Shown: positions 25,648 to 34,303 of the stretch, piece after piece
How the letters are laid out: the number at the start of each line of letters is the position of its first letter
Position numbering within the stretch: position 1 is the stretch's first letter
NCBI RefSeq assembly: GCF_009936215.1
Contig: NZ_AP019551.1
Location: forward strand, 1,698,708-1,762,707
DNA length: 64,000 bases
Direction: 5' to 3'
Origin: Athalassotoga saccharophila
Lineage (GTDB): Bacteria; Thermotogota; Thermotogae; Mesoaciditogales; Mesoaciditogaceae
Notes under the pieces: model-generated
Told to the model about the DNA's origin: nothing
The model's database searches: none
The model's input: only the letters and a program-made list of their open reading frames with translations
Made by a program: the position numbers and the translations under genes

Positions 25648-26563
25648 TCCTTAATTCCTCAAAACACATCGAGGCCGCGCCATATATACCGGCATCGTCG
25701 ACAAGATTGCTCAATACTATTTTGTAAGTTCCCCAGAAAGATCTCATGACATTTTCGTGGGTCTTCTTTTCTATGCCATCGAGCAAGAACTGACCTGCCC
25801 TCGATACCCCTCCTCCGATCACTATTATTTCTGGATTGAATATGTGAACGAATGATCCTATCGCTATTCCAAGGGCATCTGTTACCCTTTCGAAGACTTT
25901 AACACCGAGAGGATCTCCTTTTTTGGCCGCATCCATGACTTCTTTTGCGCTGAATTCTTTTATGATCGTGTCCGGATACCTCTCTTTCCATTCGCGCGCA
26001 AGTCTCGAAATGCCTGTCGCCGATGCTATGGTCTCAAGGCATCCATGATTTCCGCAACCGCATAGATATCCATTTGGCTCGACTACGACATGGCCGAGTT
26101 CTGCCCCTATACCGGTCGAACCTCTGAATACTTTATCATCGCAGATGATTCCTCCACCAACACCGGTTCCGAGAGTAAGACCGAGGACGTTTTTGTATCC
26201 CTTCGCGACTCCAAACCATTTTTCTCCAACCGCAAAGGCATTCGCGTCATTTTCGACGACGACTCTTAATCCCACCTTAGAAGAGATGGCCGAAGCGAGA
26301 GGAACATTTATCCATCCGGGAAAGTTCGGTGAAAACCTTACAACACCATTTTCATGGTCTATCGATCCAGGGGATCCTATACCTATCATCTTTATCTCTT
26401 TGTCATTTATTTCTTTTATGGCCTGGGCTATCCTTTGGGTAACTGATTCGAATCCCTCTTCTGTCTTTGTGTCTATGACTTTCTTTTTCGAGATATTACC
26501 ATTCTCATCGACAACTCCCATTGCAACCTTTGTACCACCAAGATCGATTCCAAGTACCTTCAC
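25625..26563 (-). CDS. ROK-family glucokinase
   Basis: ATP-dependent glucose kinase of the ROK family, 312 residues. Motifs: phosphate-1 LGIDLGGTKVAMGVVD, catalytic ENDANAFAVGE, GLTLGTGVGGGII, and the ROK zinc site CGCGNHGCLET with its upstream His in ELGHVVV. GTG 26563 is chosen over a GTG three codons earlier because GAGGTG lies six bases upstream of it and overlaps the earlier codon. It heads an overlapping five-gene run (ROK, holA, DUF4203, murA, FGGY). It could phosphorylate glucose released by the debranching-type glucosidase elsewhere in the window. Confidence 0.92.
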   Translation of the reverse strand: MKVLGIDLGGTKVAMGVVDENGNISKKKVIDTKTEEGFESVTQRIAQAIKEINDKEIKMIGIGSPGSIDHENGVVRFSPNFPGWINVPLASAISSKVGLRVVVENDANAFAVGEKWFGVAKGYKNVLGLTLGTGVGGGIICDDKVFRGSTGIGAELGHVVVEPNGYLCGCGNHGCLETIASATGISRLAREWKERYPDTIIKEFSAKEVMDAAKKGDPLGVKVFERVTDALGIAIGSFVHIFNPEIIVIGGGVSRAGQFLLDGIEKKTHENVMRSFWGTYKIVLSNLVDDAGIYGAASMCFEELRNDKGITG

Positions 26564-26598
26564 AAGATCCACCTCTTTATTTTTCTTCCTTTATATGT

Positions 26599-26604
26599 TA
26601 GAAT
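26599..26604 (+). promoter_or_regulatory. -10 element of the SRP RNA gene
   Basis: TAGAAT six bases before the likely RNA 5' end at ~26610. The region at -35 (around 26576-26581) is only T-rich. It diverges from the ROK kinase gene. Confidence 0.45.
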
Positions 26605-26609
26605 CTTTA

Positions 26610-26890
26610 TGAACACCATGCTAAGCGGGGAGTCAGCGGTTCCCTTAACCCGAAATCCGCTTTACGCGGGGCTGAAGGCCGATCTGAGGCTGGCAGGGGT
26701 AAGAAATGGGACTTTCTTCGAGAACGTTGAAGACAAGGTCCTGTGCGACGGGAAACCACGAACCTGGTCAGGTCCGAGAGGAAGCAGCCATAAGTGGACC
26801 TTTCCGTGCGACACGGGAGTGCTTTGTCGGAGTCCTTCGAAAAAGTAACCGCTTGTTCCTGTCCAGTCAAAGGCGGATGCATGGTGTTCA
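26610..26890 (+). ncRNA. ffs: Signal recognition particle RNA, large bacterial type with Alu domain
   Basis: The universally conserved S-domain loop is present at 26766-26788: GTCAGGTCC, a GAGA tetraloop, then GGAAGCAGC, the Ffh-binding asymmetric loop. The 5' end TGAACACCATGC (26610-26621) pairs perfectly with GCATGGTGTTCA (26879-26890). This defines a ~281-base closed RNA, the size of Bacillus- and Thermotoga-type SRP RNA with an Alu domain, rather than the ~114-base E. coli 4.5S form. It guides Ffh and FtsY in co-translational membrane targeting. It lies on the plus strand between two minus-strand genes and ends two bases from the HD-GYP stop. No poly-T terminator is seen after it. Confidence 0.95.
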
Positions 26891-26892
26891 TT

Positions 26893-27756
26893 CTATACTT
26901 CCATCTCCATCATCCTGACGAATTTTTCCGTCAATTCCGGATCAAACATTATGCCAGAATTCTCTTTTATCATCTCAACTGCCTCGTATTTTTCAAGAGG
27001 CCTTGTGGATATTTCCGAAGAAACGGTGTTTGTGGCCTCATCGAAAAAATCGCAGATCCCTATTATTCGCGCGTAATATGGAATTTCTTTTCCCTTGAGT
27101 TTGTCTGGATATCCTTTTCCGTCCCATCTCTCGTGGTGGCTTCGCGCCACAGGAGCCGCATCCATTAAAATGCCAGTCGTCGCTAAAAATATAGATCCAA
27201 CAACGGTATGGTCGCGCCCTGTGTGGAGCCAATTTCTTATTCTTGTCGGTGAAAAGAGCAAAATCTGCTCAAGGCCTATCTTACCGACATCGTGCAGCAT
27301 TGCATACTCGACAAGTTTGTCGAGATCCTCTCCATTTATCCCGAGATATTCCCCGAATTTCTTCGCGAGTTTGGCAACTCTTTCCGAATGACTCATGCCA
27401 TTCATATCTTCAACTTCTCCGTTTATTATGAAAGACTCGAGCATTCTTACAAAGAGAATTCTAAATCTGTTTTTGTAAATAAACGAATTTTCAAAATTGT
27501 CTACAAGTGATATGGCCGTACCGATCGCAAGAAAAACGTCATCGCTTTCGATGTGAGAGACACGACCTTCGTAATGGATATCAAAAGCTCCATCCTTCAT
27601 GACGCAGACAGGCCTTGAATCATTCACGATATGGTCCGAAAGAATCACGGAAGCATTTTGAAGATCGACGATTTCGACGGAATCTTCGATCGTTGATTTG
27701 TCAAAATCGATGTTGTCCACGTAAATCTTTATTTTGTAATTCATGTCGATCACCAC
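26893..27756 (-). CDS. HD-GYP domain phosphohydrolase (putative cyclic-di-GMP phosphodiesterase)
   Basis: Predicted c-di-GMP hydrolase of ~287 residues. The C-terminal ~170 residues form an HD-GYP domain: SHSERVAKLAKKFGEYLGI, the metal pair in YAMLHDVGKIG, HHERWDGKGYPDKLKGKEIPYYARIIGICDFFDE. The GYP motif is exact. The N-terminal ~110 residues are not recognised and may be a sensory domain; there is no membrane segment. The start is uncertain: GTG 27756 overlaps the site-2 protease stop, while ATG 27744 is four codons in with a weak GGTG before it. A GGDEF protein at 46.8 kb in this window could be its synthetic counterpart. Confidence 0.88.
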   Translation of the reverse strand: MVIDMNYKIKIYVDNIDFDKSTIEDSVEIVDLQNASVILSDHIVNDSRPVCVMKDGAFDIHYEGRVSHIESDDVFLAIGTAISLVDNFENSFIYKNRFRILFVRMLESFIINGEVEDMNGMSHSERVAKLAKKFGEYLGINGEDLDKLVEYAMLHDVGKIGLEQILLFSPTRIRNWLHTGRDHTVVGSIFLATTGILMDAAPVARSHHERWDGKGYPDKLKGKEIPYYARIIGICDFFDEATNTVSSEISTRPLEKYEAVEMIKENSGIMFDPELTEKFVRMMEMEV

Positions 27757-28424
27757 ACGAATAGTCTGGCAGAATTCATAACGAGCCAGTTAACGGCAGG
27801 GTTAAGGATAATATAAACAACGCCCAAAAGTATGAGAACAAATAGAATTATCGTGCCGTATATCTCGTATTTCAAGATCCAGTTCATGTATTTCGACGGC
27901 AAAAATGCGTCAAGTACCTTTGAGCCATCGAGAGGGGGTATAGGTATAAGGTTGAAAACGAATAGGACGTAACTTATGTAAATGAATATTCCGAATGCGT
28001 CGGCAAAATAAGACATGTATGGATTCGTCACAATGGTTGGCAGGGGAAGGATGGGTGCATACCTTGCGTAAAGAAAAAGATCCGATCTTATGTATATGAA
28101 TTCGGCTATAAAGCCGGTAACGAGGTTTGCGATCGGCCCTGCAAGAGAGACTATTACCATGTCTCTGCGCGGATTCCTCAATTTCCAAAAACTTATTGGC
28201 ACCGGCCTTGCCCAGCCGAAATGGAAGAATATAAGCGCAAGAGTTCCAATCGGATCGAGATGTTTTAATGGATTTAAAGTTAGCCTTCCAGCCCTTTTTG
28301 CCGTATCATCTCCGAGCATATAGGCGGCAAGACCGTGGAAATATTCATGAAGCACAATCGCCATCAAGACGGCAGGAACAGTTTCAAGCGCTTCAAAAAG
28401 AAAGACTCTTATGTCATTTAGCAT
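27750..28424 (-). CDS. Site-2 protease-like membrane metallopeptidase (M50)
   Basis: Intramembrane zinc protease of 224 residues with about five to six membrane segments. The zinc-binding HEYFHG motif is in the first core helix, and the third ligand segment IPPLDGSKVL is near residue 165. NPLKHLDPIGTLALIFFHFGWARPVPIS is typical of the short M50B/rhomboid-like group. The ATG has GGAGG five bases upstream and lies 11 bases inside the RluD gene. Substrate unknown; such short proteins usually lack a PDZ domain, as here. Its place near LspA suggests envelope protein processing, but that is inference. Confidence 0.9.
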   Translation of the reverse strand: MLNDIRVFLFEALETVPAVLMAIVLHEYFHGLAAYMLGDDTAKRAGRLTLNPLKHLDPIGTLALIFFHFGWARPVPISFWKLRNPRRDMVIVSLAGPIANLVTGFIAEFIYIRSDLFLYARYAPILPLPTIVTNPYMSYFADAFGIFIYISYVLFVFNLIPIPPLDGSKVLDAFLPSKYMNWILKYEIYGTIILFVLILLGVVYIILNPAVNWLVMNSARLFVW

Positions 28425-29325
28425 GTTTTCCTCCAGACAATTTTACGATCATCTGCTTAAAGTCCTCGGGAAGAGGAGCAACAAATCTCATACGTTCGCC
28501 GCTAATGGGATGGTTTATCTCAAGGACCGCGGCGTGAAGCATCTGCCTTTGACAATCAAAATCGTTATTTTTCTTACCATATATTTTATCACCTAAGACT
28601 GGATTTCCCAAATAACTCATGTGGACCCTTATTTGGTGGGTACGGCCAGTCATGATTTTCACGGCTATAAGTGAGGCTATCCCGAATTTCTTTACAACCT
28701 TGTAAATCGTGTGGGAAGGCCTTCCCCAGTTTAAAACGTCCATTCTCGTTCTAACCTGAGGATTTCTCGCTATGGGAGCAAGTATTTCCCCCTCCTTCTG
28801 GTTGGGAGTACCATTAACTATTGCGAGGTACATTTTCGAGGTTTGTCTTGCTTTGAACTGGGCGGAGAGAATTCTTTGAACGTCGGGATTCTTGGCAACA
28901 ACGATTACACCCGTTGTATCTTTGTCAAGTCTGTGAACTATGTAAGGGAAAAAGGATCCCTTAGAGTACCATAAAAGCGCATTGACAAGAGTTCCAGTCG
29001 TTTTTTTAAGCGTTGGATGTGTGACAAGACCGCTCTGTTTATTGACGACTATTATCGAATCATCTTCGTAAATGATCTTAAGAGGAATTTCTTCTGGATT
29101 TATCTGAGGAATCTCTGGAGGAGGGAAGGTCGCCTCGATGACATCTCCTACTTTCAATTTGTATGAAGGTTTTACGATTTTTGAGTTGACCTTTATCTTG
29201 CCAGATCTTATGAGATTCTGAATCACTGTTCTTGAGGTTTTAGAAGGGGCAAATTCCATCATGGCAAGATCTATCCTGTTTCTTGCCTCACGATTTGTAA
29301 TGGTTATTCTAAGACTTTCTTCCAT
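28414..29325 (-). CDS. rluD: 23S rRNA pseudouridine synthase, RluA/RluD family
   Basis: 303-residue pseudouridine synthase. An S4 RNA-binding domain (residues ~15-75, TVIQNLIRSGKIKVN) precedes the catalytic domain with VHRLDKDTTGVIVVAKN, whose Asp is the nucleophile, and GRTHQIRVHMSYLGNPVLGDKIYG. This matches RluD (helix 69 of 23S rRNA), though RluA/C-type specificity cannot be excluded. It overlaps lspA upstream by 17 bases and the M50 gene downstream by 11. The lspA-rluD adjacency is common in bacteria. Confidence 0.92.
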   Translation of the reverse strand: MEESLRITITNREARNRIDLAMMEFAPSKTSRTVIQNLIRSGKIKVNSKIVKPSYKLKVGDVIEATFPPPEIPQINPEEIPLKIIYEDDSIIVVNKQSGLVTHPTLKKTTGTLVNALLWYSKGSFFPYIVHRLDKDTTGVIVVAKNPDVQRILSAQFKARQTSKMYLAIVNGTPNQKEGEILAPIARNPQVRTRMDVLNWGRPSHTIYKVVKKFGIASLIAVKIMTGRTHQIRVHMSYLGNPVLGDKIYGKKNNDFDCQRQMLHAAVLEINHPISGERMRFVAPLPEDFKQMIVKLSGGKHAK

Positions 29326-29761
29326 AACTTCTTTTCAAAAAATATATTCCAAGTCCTATTGCACCTGCAACTACGCAGGAATCCGCGACGTTAAAAACGG
29401 GCCACCATCCTATCTGTATGAAATCAACAACGTAACCAAAAATGGGTCTACTTATCAAATTATTTGATATGGCCCCTCCTATGAGTAAACCCATCGAAAG
29501 GCGAAAAAAGTGCGATTTATCCTTCCACAAAAATGAAAAAAGTACTATGCCGGCAATTATCGTGATTGTCAAATATTCAACAAAGTTATCTTTGAATTCG
29601 AAAAGGCTAAAGCCAACCCCGGTATTTTTAACGTAAAATATGTTTATAAAATGTCCCACAACGGGAATACTCTCCCACAGAGACATTTTTGTAGAGACAA
29701 TGTACTTCGTGAGTTGATCTGCTATTACAACGATTGCCGCTACGATCCATTGAAAGATCAT
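29309..29761 (-). CDS. lspA: Lipoprotein signal peptidase (signal peptidase II)
   Basis: Aspartyl membrane protease that removes signal peptides from prolipoproteins. The 150-residue protein has four hydrophobic segments, ADQLTKYIV after helix 1, YVKNTGVGFSLF, and both catalytic aspartates in GYVVDFI and FNVADSC. The usual GNLIDR box is altered to NNLISRP. Several lipobox proteins in the window (for example the papain-like and propeller lipoproteins) would be its substrates. The ATG has only a weak SD, and translation may be coupled to cheR, which ends 3 bases upstream. Confidence 0.93.
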   Translation of the reverse strand: MIFQWIVAAIVVIADQLTKYIVSTKMSLWESIPVVGHFINIFYVKNTGVGFSLFEFKDNFVEYLTITIIAGIVLFSFLWKDKSHFFRLSMGLLIGGAISNNLISRPIFGYVVDFIQIGWWPVFNVADSCVVAGAIGLGIYFLKRSYGRKS

Positions 29762-29764
29762 GAT

Positions 29765-30544
29765 TCACACTTTTCTGTAGAAAAAAGGTTCTATTGGCTG
29801 GAGACCGATCTGGAAAGCGTTGAAGATCCTCTCAGTTCCGCCTATGAAAAGTATACCGCCACTTTTTAAAGATTTGGCAAAATTGGCATACAATTTATCC
29901 TTGATATCTGCTTCAAAGTATATGACAACATTTCTGCATATTATCGCGTAAAAATCCCTGTCAAAGGGATCTGACAGCATGTTATGCCTTTTGAAATTAA
30001 CTCTCCGTTTAACTCTGTCCGAAATCTTCCAGTGTGAACCGTCTATTTGTGTGAAGTACTTTGCAAGCAGAGATTTATCAACGTTGATAAGAGACTTTGA
30101 CTCGTAGATTCCATCTTTTGCGATATCCAAAGCATCATTGTCTATGTCCGTTGCCAAAACGTTGAATCCTGCGGGGGCATTTAACTCTTCGAGAATTATC
30201 CCGACTGTGTATGGCTCTTCTCCCGTTGCACATCCCGCACTCCATATCTTGGCAATACTCGATTTTTTCATTTCGGAGGAGACAAAAGATTTGAATTTTT
30301 CCCATCTATCTGGATTTCTGAAAAATTCCGAAACATTTATGGTTATTCTGTCGAAGAATTCCTTTTCCTTTGACGGATCCTCTTTTAGAAGTTTTAAGTA
30401 ACTGTCGTAATCGTCAAAACCGTACCTTTTCATCAAAAGATCGACTCTTCTTTTCATCCTTTCTATTTTATAACCGGACATATCAAAATTAAGATGCCTT
30501 CTTATCTCTTCAGCAAATTTCATGAAAGATTTGTCGTCTAACAA
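29765..30544 (-). CDS. cheR: Chemotaxis protein methyltransferase CheR
   Basis: S-adenosylmethionine-dependent methyltransferase that modifies glutamates on chemoreceptors. The 259-residue protein has an N-terminal helical domain (MSGYKIERMKRRVDLLMKRYG) and ITINVSEFFRNPDRWE. The SAM fold shows IWSAGCATGEEPYTV, VLATDIDNDALDIA and IICRNVVIYFE. Start TTG 30544 has GGAGG seven bases upstream, two bases after the preceding TGA. No receptor or other che gene is in the window; its place in a housekeeping cluster is unusual but tight. Confidence 0.94.
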   Translation of the reverse strand: MLDDKSFMKFAEEIRRHLNFDMSGYKIERMKRRVDLLMKRYGFDDYDSYLKLLKEDPSKEKEFFDRITINVSEFFRNPDRWEKFKSFVSSEMKKSSIAKIWSAGCATGEEPYTVGIILEELNAPAGFNVLATDIDNDALDIAKDGIYESKSLINVDKSLLAKYFTQIDGSHWKISDRVKRRVNFKRHNMLSDPFDRDFYAIICRNVVIYFEADIKDKLYANFAKSLKSGGILFIGGTERIFNAFQIGLQPIEPFFYRKV

Positions 30545-30545
30545 T

Positions 30546-31484
30546 TCAAAACCTCCATTTCATTCCCGTCCACAAAACCGGAGAAGGTGGCTGGATTCCA
30601 ATAAGATTTCCATTTGAAGCGATATCCACAAAAAGATCGAGATCGCTCGATATCGGTTTTGTGTAAGATATATATCCTCCAATACCATAAATTGGCTGGT
30701 ATTGACTTACGTAATATCCAGAAAATGAGATCATCACATTTCCATTCAAAAATTCGAATGGAATCTGTCCTTCGATCTCAAGTTCCTTTTCAGTCATCGC
30801 AAAAGACAAAGAAAGATCGTTGACCTTGTAGGAGGATATCCATGCATATCGAGAAGGTGTCTGGTACTCTACGTTCGGAAAAAGGTTAATGGAATCAGAA
30901 AAGGCAATAAGCGTATTGGAAAAATTACCATAATTTCCAGCAATCCCGACTCCATAAGCATTTCCACTTTTTCCAGTTATCAAAAAGACTGGCCCTAACT
31001 TCGTTATCATCAAAAAAGCATTTTCGTACCAGAAAGTATCAAGGTAGATAAAACTTTTTAACCTTGCAAAATAAGTCCCTCTATCGTAAGCGAATGAAAG
31101 TTCGTTATTTCCTGCCTTTCCATTTAAAAAAACACTCCATCCGCCCGGAAGAGTACCAACATCCCAAGGCGTCAAAAATGAATTCGAATGCGTAGATGTT
31201 GCTCCATATTCAACTTTAAAGATATTCCAATCAAAATCAACGTACTTGAAAAGTTGCGATGCGTAAGGCGTGAAAAAGATCGTGTTATTTCCGGCATAAA
31301 TGGATGTAGAAAAGTAAGCCTCAACCTTTGCAACCCAGAACTCAAGATCCATTTGAACGGCGGAATTCAATGTGAAATTCGAAGATATGGATGGACCAAC
31401 GGACAAAAAAATGGTACTTCTTGGAGCACCAAAAGCAAAAAGACCTATCAAAAGTGCCAATCCAAACAGTACCACCTTTTTCAA
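30546..31484 (-). CDS. Secreted beta-barrel-like envelope protein, unknown function
   Basis: No known family is recognised. TTG 31484 with AAGG eight bases upstream gives a clear signal peptide (MKKVVLFGLALLIGLFAFGA); a GTG three codons earlier overlaps the PHP stop. The 312-residue product is rich in alternating aromatic and polar residues (FWVAKVEAYFSTSIYAGN, YVSQYQPIYGIGGYIS) and ends in Trp-Arg-Phe. A terminal aromatic residue is the usual beta-signal of outer-membrane proteins. A barrel in the outer toga-like layer is the best inference. It is co-directional with PHP and cheR. Confidence 0.6.
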   Translation of the reverse strand: MKKVVLFGLALLIGLFAFGAPRSTIFLSVGPSISSNFTLNSAVQMDLEFWVAKVEAYFSTSIYAGNNTIFFTPYASQLFKYVDFDWNIFKVEYGATSTHSNSFLTPWDVGTLPGGWSVFLNGKAGNNELSFAYDRGTYFARLKSFIYLDTFWYENAFLMITKLGPVFLITGKSGNAYGVGIAGNYGNFSNTLIAFSDSINLFPNVEYQTPSRYAWISSYKVNDLSLSFAMTEKELEIEGQIPFEFLNGNVMISFSGYYVSQYQPIYGIGGYISYTKPISSDLDLFVDIASNGNLIGIQPPSPVLWTGMKWRF

Positions 31485-31489
31485 ATCGA

Positions 31490-32323
31490 TCACCTTGCGA
31501 TCTTCAAAAGTTCGAGAATGACTTCCCTTGGAACGTCCATTATTTCTATTGGATATGTGCCTTCGTGGTAGTCAGTTCCAACAGTTATCTTCAGTCCATG
31601 AATTCTTCCAATCTCATGATAGAATTTGGACTGGGCCGTTGTGTGCTGTGAATGGTAGGCCTCTATCCCGTCGAGACCCCATTCCATCATCTTCATTATG
31701 TCCATCTCTTCGAGCCCAACCTTGACGTTGTTTTTGTAAAGACCGGGATGTGCAAGCACTGCCCATCCACCGGCGAGATGGATCCTGTGAATGGCCTCAC
31801 GCGGATCAAGCCCTCTTGGCGGAACGTAGGCTCTTCCCTTGTCTCCTATGAGTTCGGGAGTAAAGGCATCTTTAAAGGCTTTTATATATCCTTTTTGCAA
31901 AAGGGCTCTTGCAACATTTGGCCTTCCGACAAATGGTCCGGGCGATTGTTCCATTACGTCATCAAAGGTTATGTTATAACCTAAATCGTTCAATTTTTTG
32001 ACCGTTTGACGAACTTTTTCAACTCTTTCTTCAAATCTAACGCGCAAAAAATCGTTGAAATCCTTATCATCAGGATCGAAATCGTATCCGAGTATGTGAA
32101 CCTCTCCGTCTTCATACATCGTTGAAATTTCAACGCCCGGGATCAACTTTATTCCCAAACGTGGCGCTATCTCGAGTGCTTCTTTTACGCCATTTATCGA
32201 ATCGTGATCTGTCAAAGATGCAAAGACAACATTCCCTCCGGCAACTATTTCAAGCACATCTCTTACGGGGAAAACACCGTCGGAGTGATTACTGTGAAAA
32301 TGAAGGTCGACACGCTGGAGCAT
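31490..32323 (-). CDS. PHP-domain phosphoesterase
   Basis: 277-residue PHP-domain protein related to RNase AM/YciV-type 3',5'-nucleoside bisphosphate phosphatases. Metal ligands: VDLHFHSNHSDG (two His and Asp), SLTDHDSINGV, PGVEIST, ILGYDFDPDD, AHPGLYKN and TVGTDYHEG near the end. The core matches the family size of ~280. It is 4 bases after yebC, with no obvious SD at ATG 32323, so coupling to yebC is likely. Expected role: hydrolysis of pAp-like or short RNA 5' ends in the cytoplasm. Confidence 0.88.
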   Translation of the reverse strand: MLQRVDLHFHSNHSDGVFPVRDVLEIVAGGNVVFASLTDHDSINGVKEALEIAPRLGIKLIPGVEISTMYEDGEVHILGYDFDPDDKDFNDFLRVRFEERVEKVRQTVKKLNDLGYNITFDDVMEQSPGPFVGRPNVARALLQKGYIKAFKDAFTPELIGDKGRAYVPPRGLDPREAIHRIHLAGGWAVLAHPGLYKNNVKVGLEEMDIMKMMEWGLDGIEAYHSQHTTAQSKFYHEIGRIHGLKITVGTDYHEGTYPIEIMDVPREVILELLKIAR

Positions 32324-32327
32324 TTTA

Positions 32328-33086
32328 TCAGCCGATTCTCGACATTATTTCTTCGAGTTCCTTGTCATCGATATCGAAATTAGAATAGACCTCCTGAACG
32401 TCATCGAGTTCTTCGAGGGCATTTATGAGTTGGAGAACTTTTTCGGCATCCTTTCCGGTTACGTGAACGTTCATCTTGGACACGAAGGTGGGCTCATACG
32501 AGTCTATTTTGTACTCATCCTTCAAAGCATCCACAACCTTGTAAAGGGCCTCTGGCTGTGTCATTATCGTGTACGTGTCTTCATCTTCTTTTATGTCTTC
32601 GGCTCCGGCATCTATCGCCTTCATCATGAATTCGTCCGGATCGGAGACATTCTCTTTTGACACAGTTATGACACCTTTTCTTTCAAACTGCCACGAGACG
32701 CTACCGCCCTCTGCAATACTTCCACCGTACTTTGTGAGCACATGCCTGATATCCGCAATAGTTCTATTTTTATTATCGGTCAATGTGCTTATGTAAAGGG
32801 CAACTCCTGCCGGTGCATAACCTTCGTACATTATTTCTTCGTAATTGACACCTTCAAGTTCACCGGTTCCTCTTTTTATGGCCCTTTCGACGGTATCTTT
32901 GGGCATATTAGCTTCTCTTGCCTTTTCAACTGCCACTCTAAGGCGTGGATTCATGTCTGGATCTCCACCACCCGAACGTGCCGCAACCGTTAACTCTCTT
33001 ATTATCTTTGTGAACTCGGCTGACTTTTTGCTGTCTTGCGCTTCTTTTCTGTGTTTTATATTGGCCCACTTATTGTGACCGGACAT
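32328..33086 (-). CDS. YebC/PmpR-family DNA-binding regulator or translation factor
   Basis: 252-residue member of the highly conserved YebC/PmpR (TACO1) family. [25 protein letters not shown] at the N-terminus is the family signature, followed by [32 protein letters not shown] and [13 protein letters not shown]. Members act as transcription regulators or, as recently shown for some, assist ribosomes at difficult proline-rich sequences. The ATG has AGGAGGG seven bases upstream. It begins an eight-gene minus-strand run reaching to 26.9 kb. Confidence 0.95.
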   Translation of the reverse strand: MSGHNKWANIKHRKEAQDSKKSAEFTKIIRELTVAARSGGGDPDMNPRLRVAVEKAREANMPKDTVERAIKRGTGELEGVNYEEIMYEGYAPAGVALYISTLTDNKNRTIADIRHVLTKYGGSIAEGGSVSWQFERKGVITVSKENVSDPDEFMMKAIDAGAEDIKEDEDTYTIMTQPEALYKVVDALKDEYKIDSYEPTFVSKMNVHVTGKDAEKVLQLINALEELDDVQEVYSNFDIDDKELEEIMSRIG

Positions 33087-33119
33087 TAAAATCCCTCCTG
33101 ATTTTTAACTTTTCAAAAT

Positions 33120-33147
33120 ATTTTACCATAATCAAATTCCATAGCAA
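33120..33147 (-). promoter_or_regulatory. Promoter of the yebC gene run
   Basis: -35 TTGCTA (33147-33142), 16-base spacer, -10 TAAAAT (33125-33120) with an extended TGG before it, ~34 bases before the yebC start. The spacer contains GGAATTTG, a block also seen in the recurring promoter element. Confidence 0.65.
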
Positions 33148-33151
33148 AATC

Positions 33152-34240
33152 TTATCTTAACGCTATGCCAACATTTTGCAATTCGTATTTTCTGCTTCCA
33201 AGGCCTATCTTTTCAGCGTGCGCAAGTTGTGCCTCCCAAGATACATCCGGATGTGCTTCTTTGAAAGGATCCTTTCCAACCTGCTTTATCACAAGATCTA
33301 TGCATGCCTGATCGAGCGCTACAGGATCTGTACTTGCGGCAATGCCTATGTCTGGAGCGACAGGAGGACGGTTAATCGACCAGCAATCGCAATCAGGAGA
33401 AACATTCGTTATAAAAGATACGAACAATCCCTTTTTATCTTTGAGAACGGCCTTTGTGTATTCGGCTATTTTCATACTCAAAAGTTCTGAAGAGGCATTC
33501 CATTGCGGGACCATGGCACCGTAATTGCACATGGCAACGCACTGACCACAACCTATACACGTATCGTAATCTATGACGGCATACCTTTTTCCATTCTCGA
33601 ATTTCACGACCTTGACGGCACCGGTAGGACAGTACCTCTCGCACATTCCGCAGGCCGTACAGTTATCAACGTTCACAACTGGCTTTGATGTGGAATGTTG
33701 CTCGAGTTTGCCCGCTCTCGAGGCCGATCCCATTCCAAGATTCTTCAAAGTGCCGCCAAAACCAGTCTGCTCATGACCTTTAAAATGGGTAATGGCTATG
33801 ATAACATCTGCAAGCGCTATTGCAGAACCTATCTTCGCATTTTTTACGTACTCGCCATCGATGGGAACCTCTGTCTCATCATTTCCTCTAAGCCCGTCGG
33901 CTATTATTACTGGCATTCCAGTAACTTCTTGAGCAAAACCGTTGACCGTTGCGGTCCAGAGATGATCGACGGCATTCGTTCTACTGCCTTTGTAAAGCGT
34001 GTTTGCATCCGTAAGGAATGGCTTCCCGCCAAGTGATTTGATTCTGTCCGCTATAACCCGGGTGTAATTTGGTCTTATGTAGGCCATATTCCCGTATTCT
34101 CCAAAGTGAATCTTTACAGCGACAAGATCGTCCTTTTTAATTATCCGGGAAATGCCGGCTTTCTCCACAAGGATTCTCAATTTGTCAAGCAGCCCCATTC
34201 CCGGCGTTGTCGTCATATCCGTAAAATAAACAACAGACAT
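33152..34240 (-). CDS. DUF362 protein with 2[4Fe-4S] ferredoxin domain
   Basis: 362-residue iron-sulfur protein of the DUF362 family. Two cluster motifs near residues 190-240 are CTACGMCERYCP and CIGCGQCVAMCN, inserted in the DUF362 fold (VAVKIHFGEYGNMAYIRP, KGHEQTGFGGTLKNLGMG). Family members are common in anaerobes and are presumed electron carriers or regulators, but the reaction is not settled. The ATG has AAGGAGG six bases upstream. It follows the larCBE genes by 63 bases and might be co-expressed with them. Confidence 0.85.
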   Translation of the reverse strand: MSVVYFTDMTTTPGMGLLDKLRILVEKAGISRIIKKDDLVAVKIHFGEYGNMAYIRPNYTRVIADRIKSLGGKPFLTDANTLYKGSRTNAVDHLWTATVNGFAQEVTGMPVIIADGLRGNDETEVPIDGEYVKNAKIGSAIALADVIIAITHFKGHEQTGFGGTLKNLGMGSASRAGKLEQHSTSKPVVNVDNCTACGMCERYCPTGAVKVVKFENGKRYAVIDYDTCIGCGQCVAMCNYGAMVPQWNASSELLSMKIAEYTKAVLKDKKGLFVSFITNVSPDCDCWSINRPPVAPDIGIAASTDPVALDQACIDLVIKQVGKDPFKEAHPDVSWEAQLAHAEKIGLGSRKYELQNVGIALR

Positions 34241-34303
34241 GGTAAATCCTCCTTTTCAATTAATCAACCTTTCTTAATTTGCGTGCATTCGTAATCGATC
34301 ATC

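Noticed and set aside
26607-26891. Open frames of 70-94 codons on both strands over the SRP RNA
   Set aside because: The conserved SRP S-domain loop and closing 12-base stem explain this region; the frames have no SD site and no protein-like composition.
34241-34303. LacI-like operator (GTAATCGAT) between DUF362 and larC
   Set aside because: Only nine bases match the glucoside operator and symmetry is lost, so chance is likelier.
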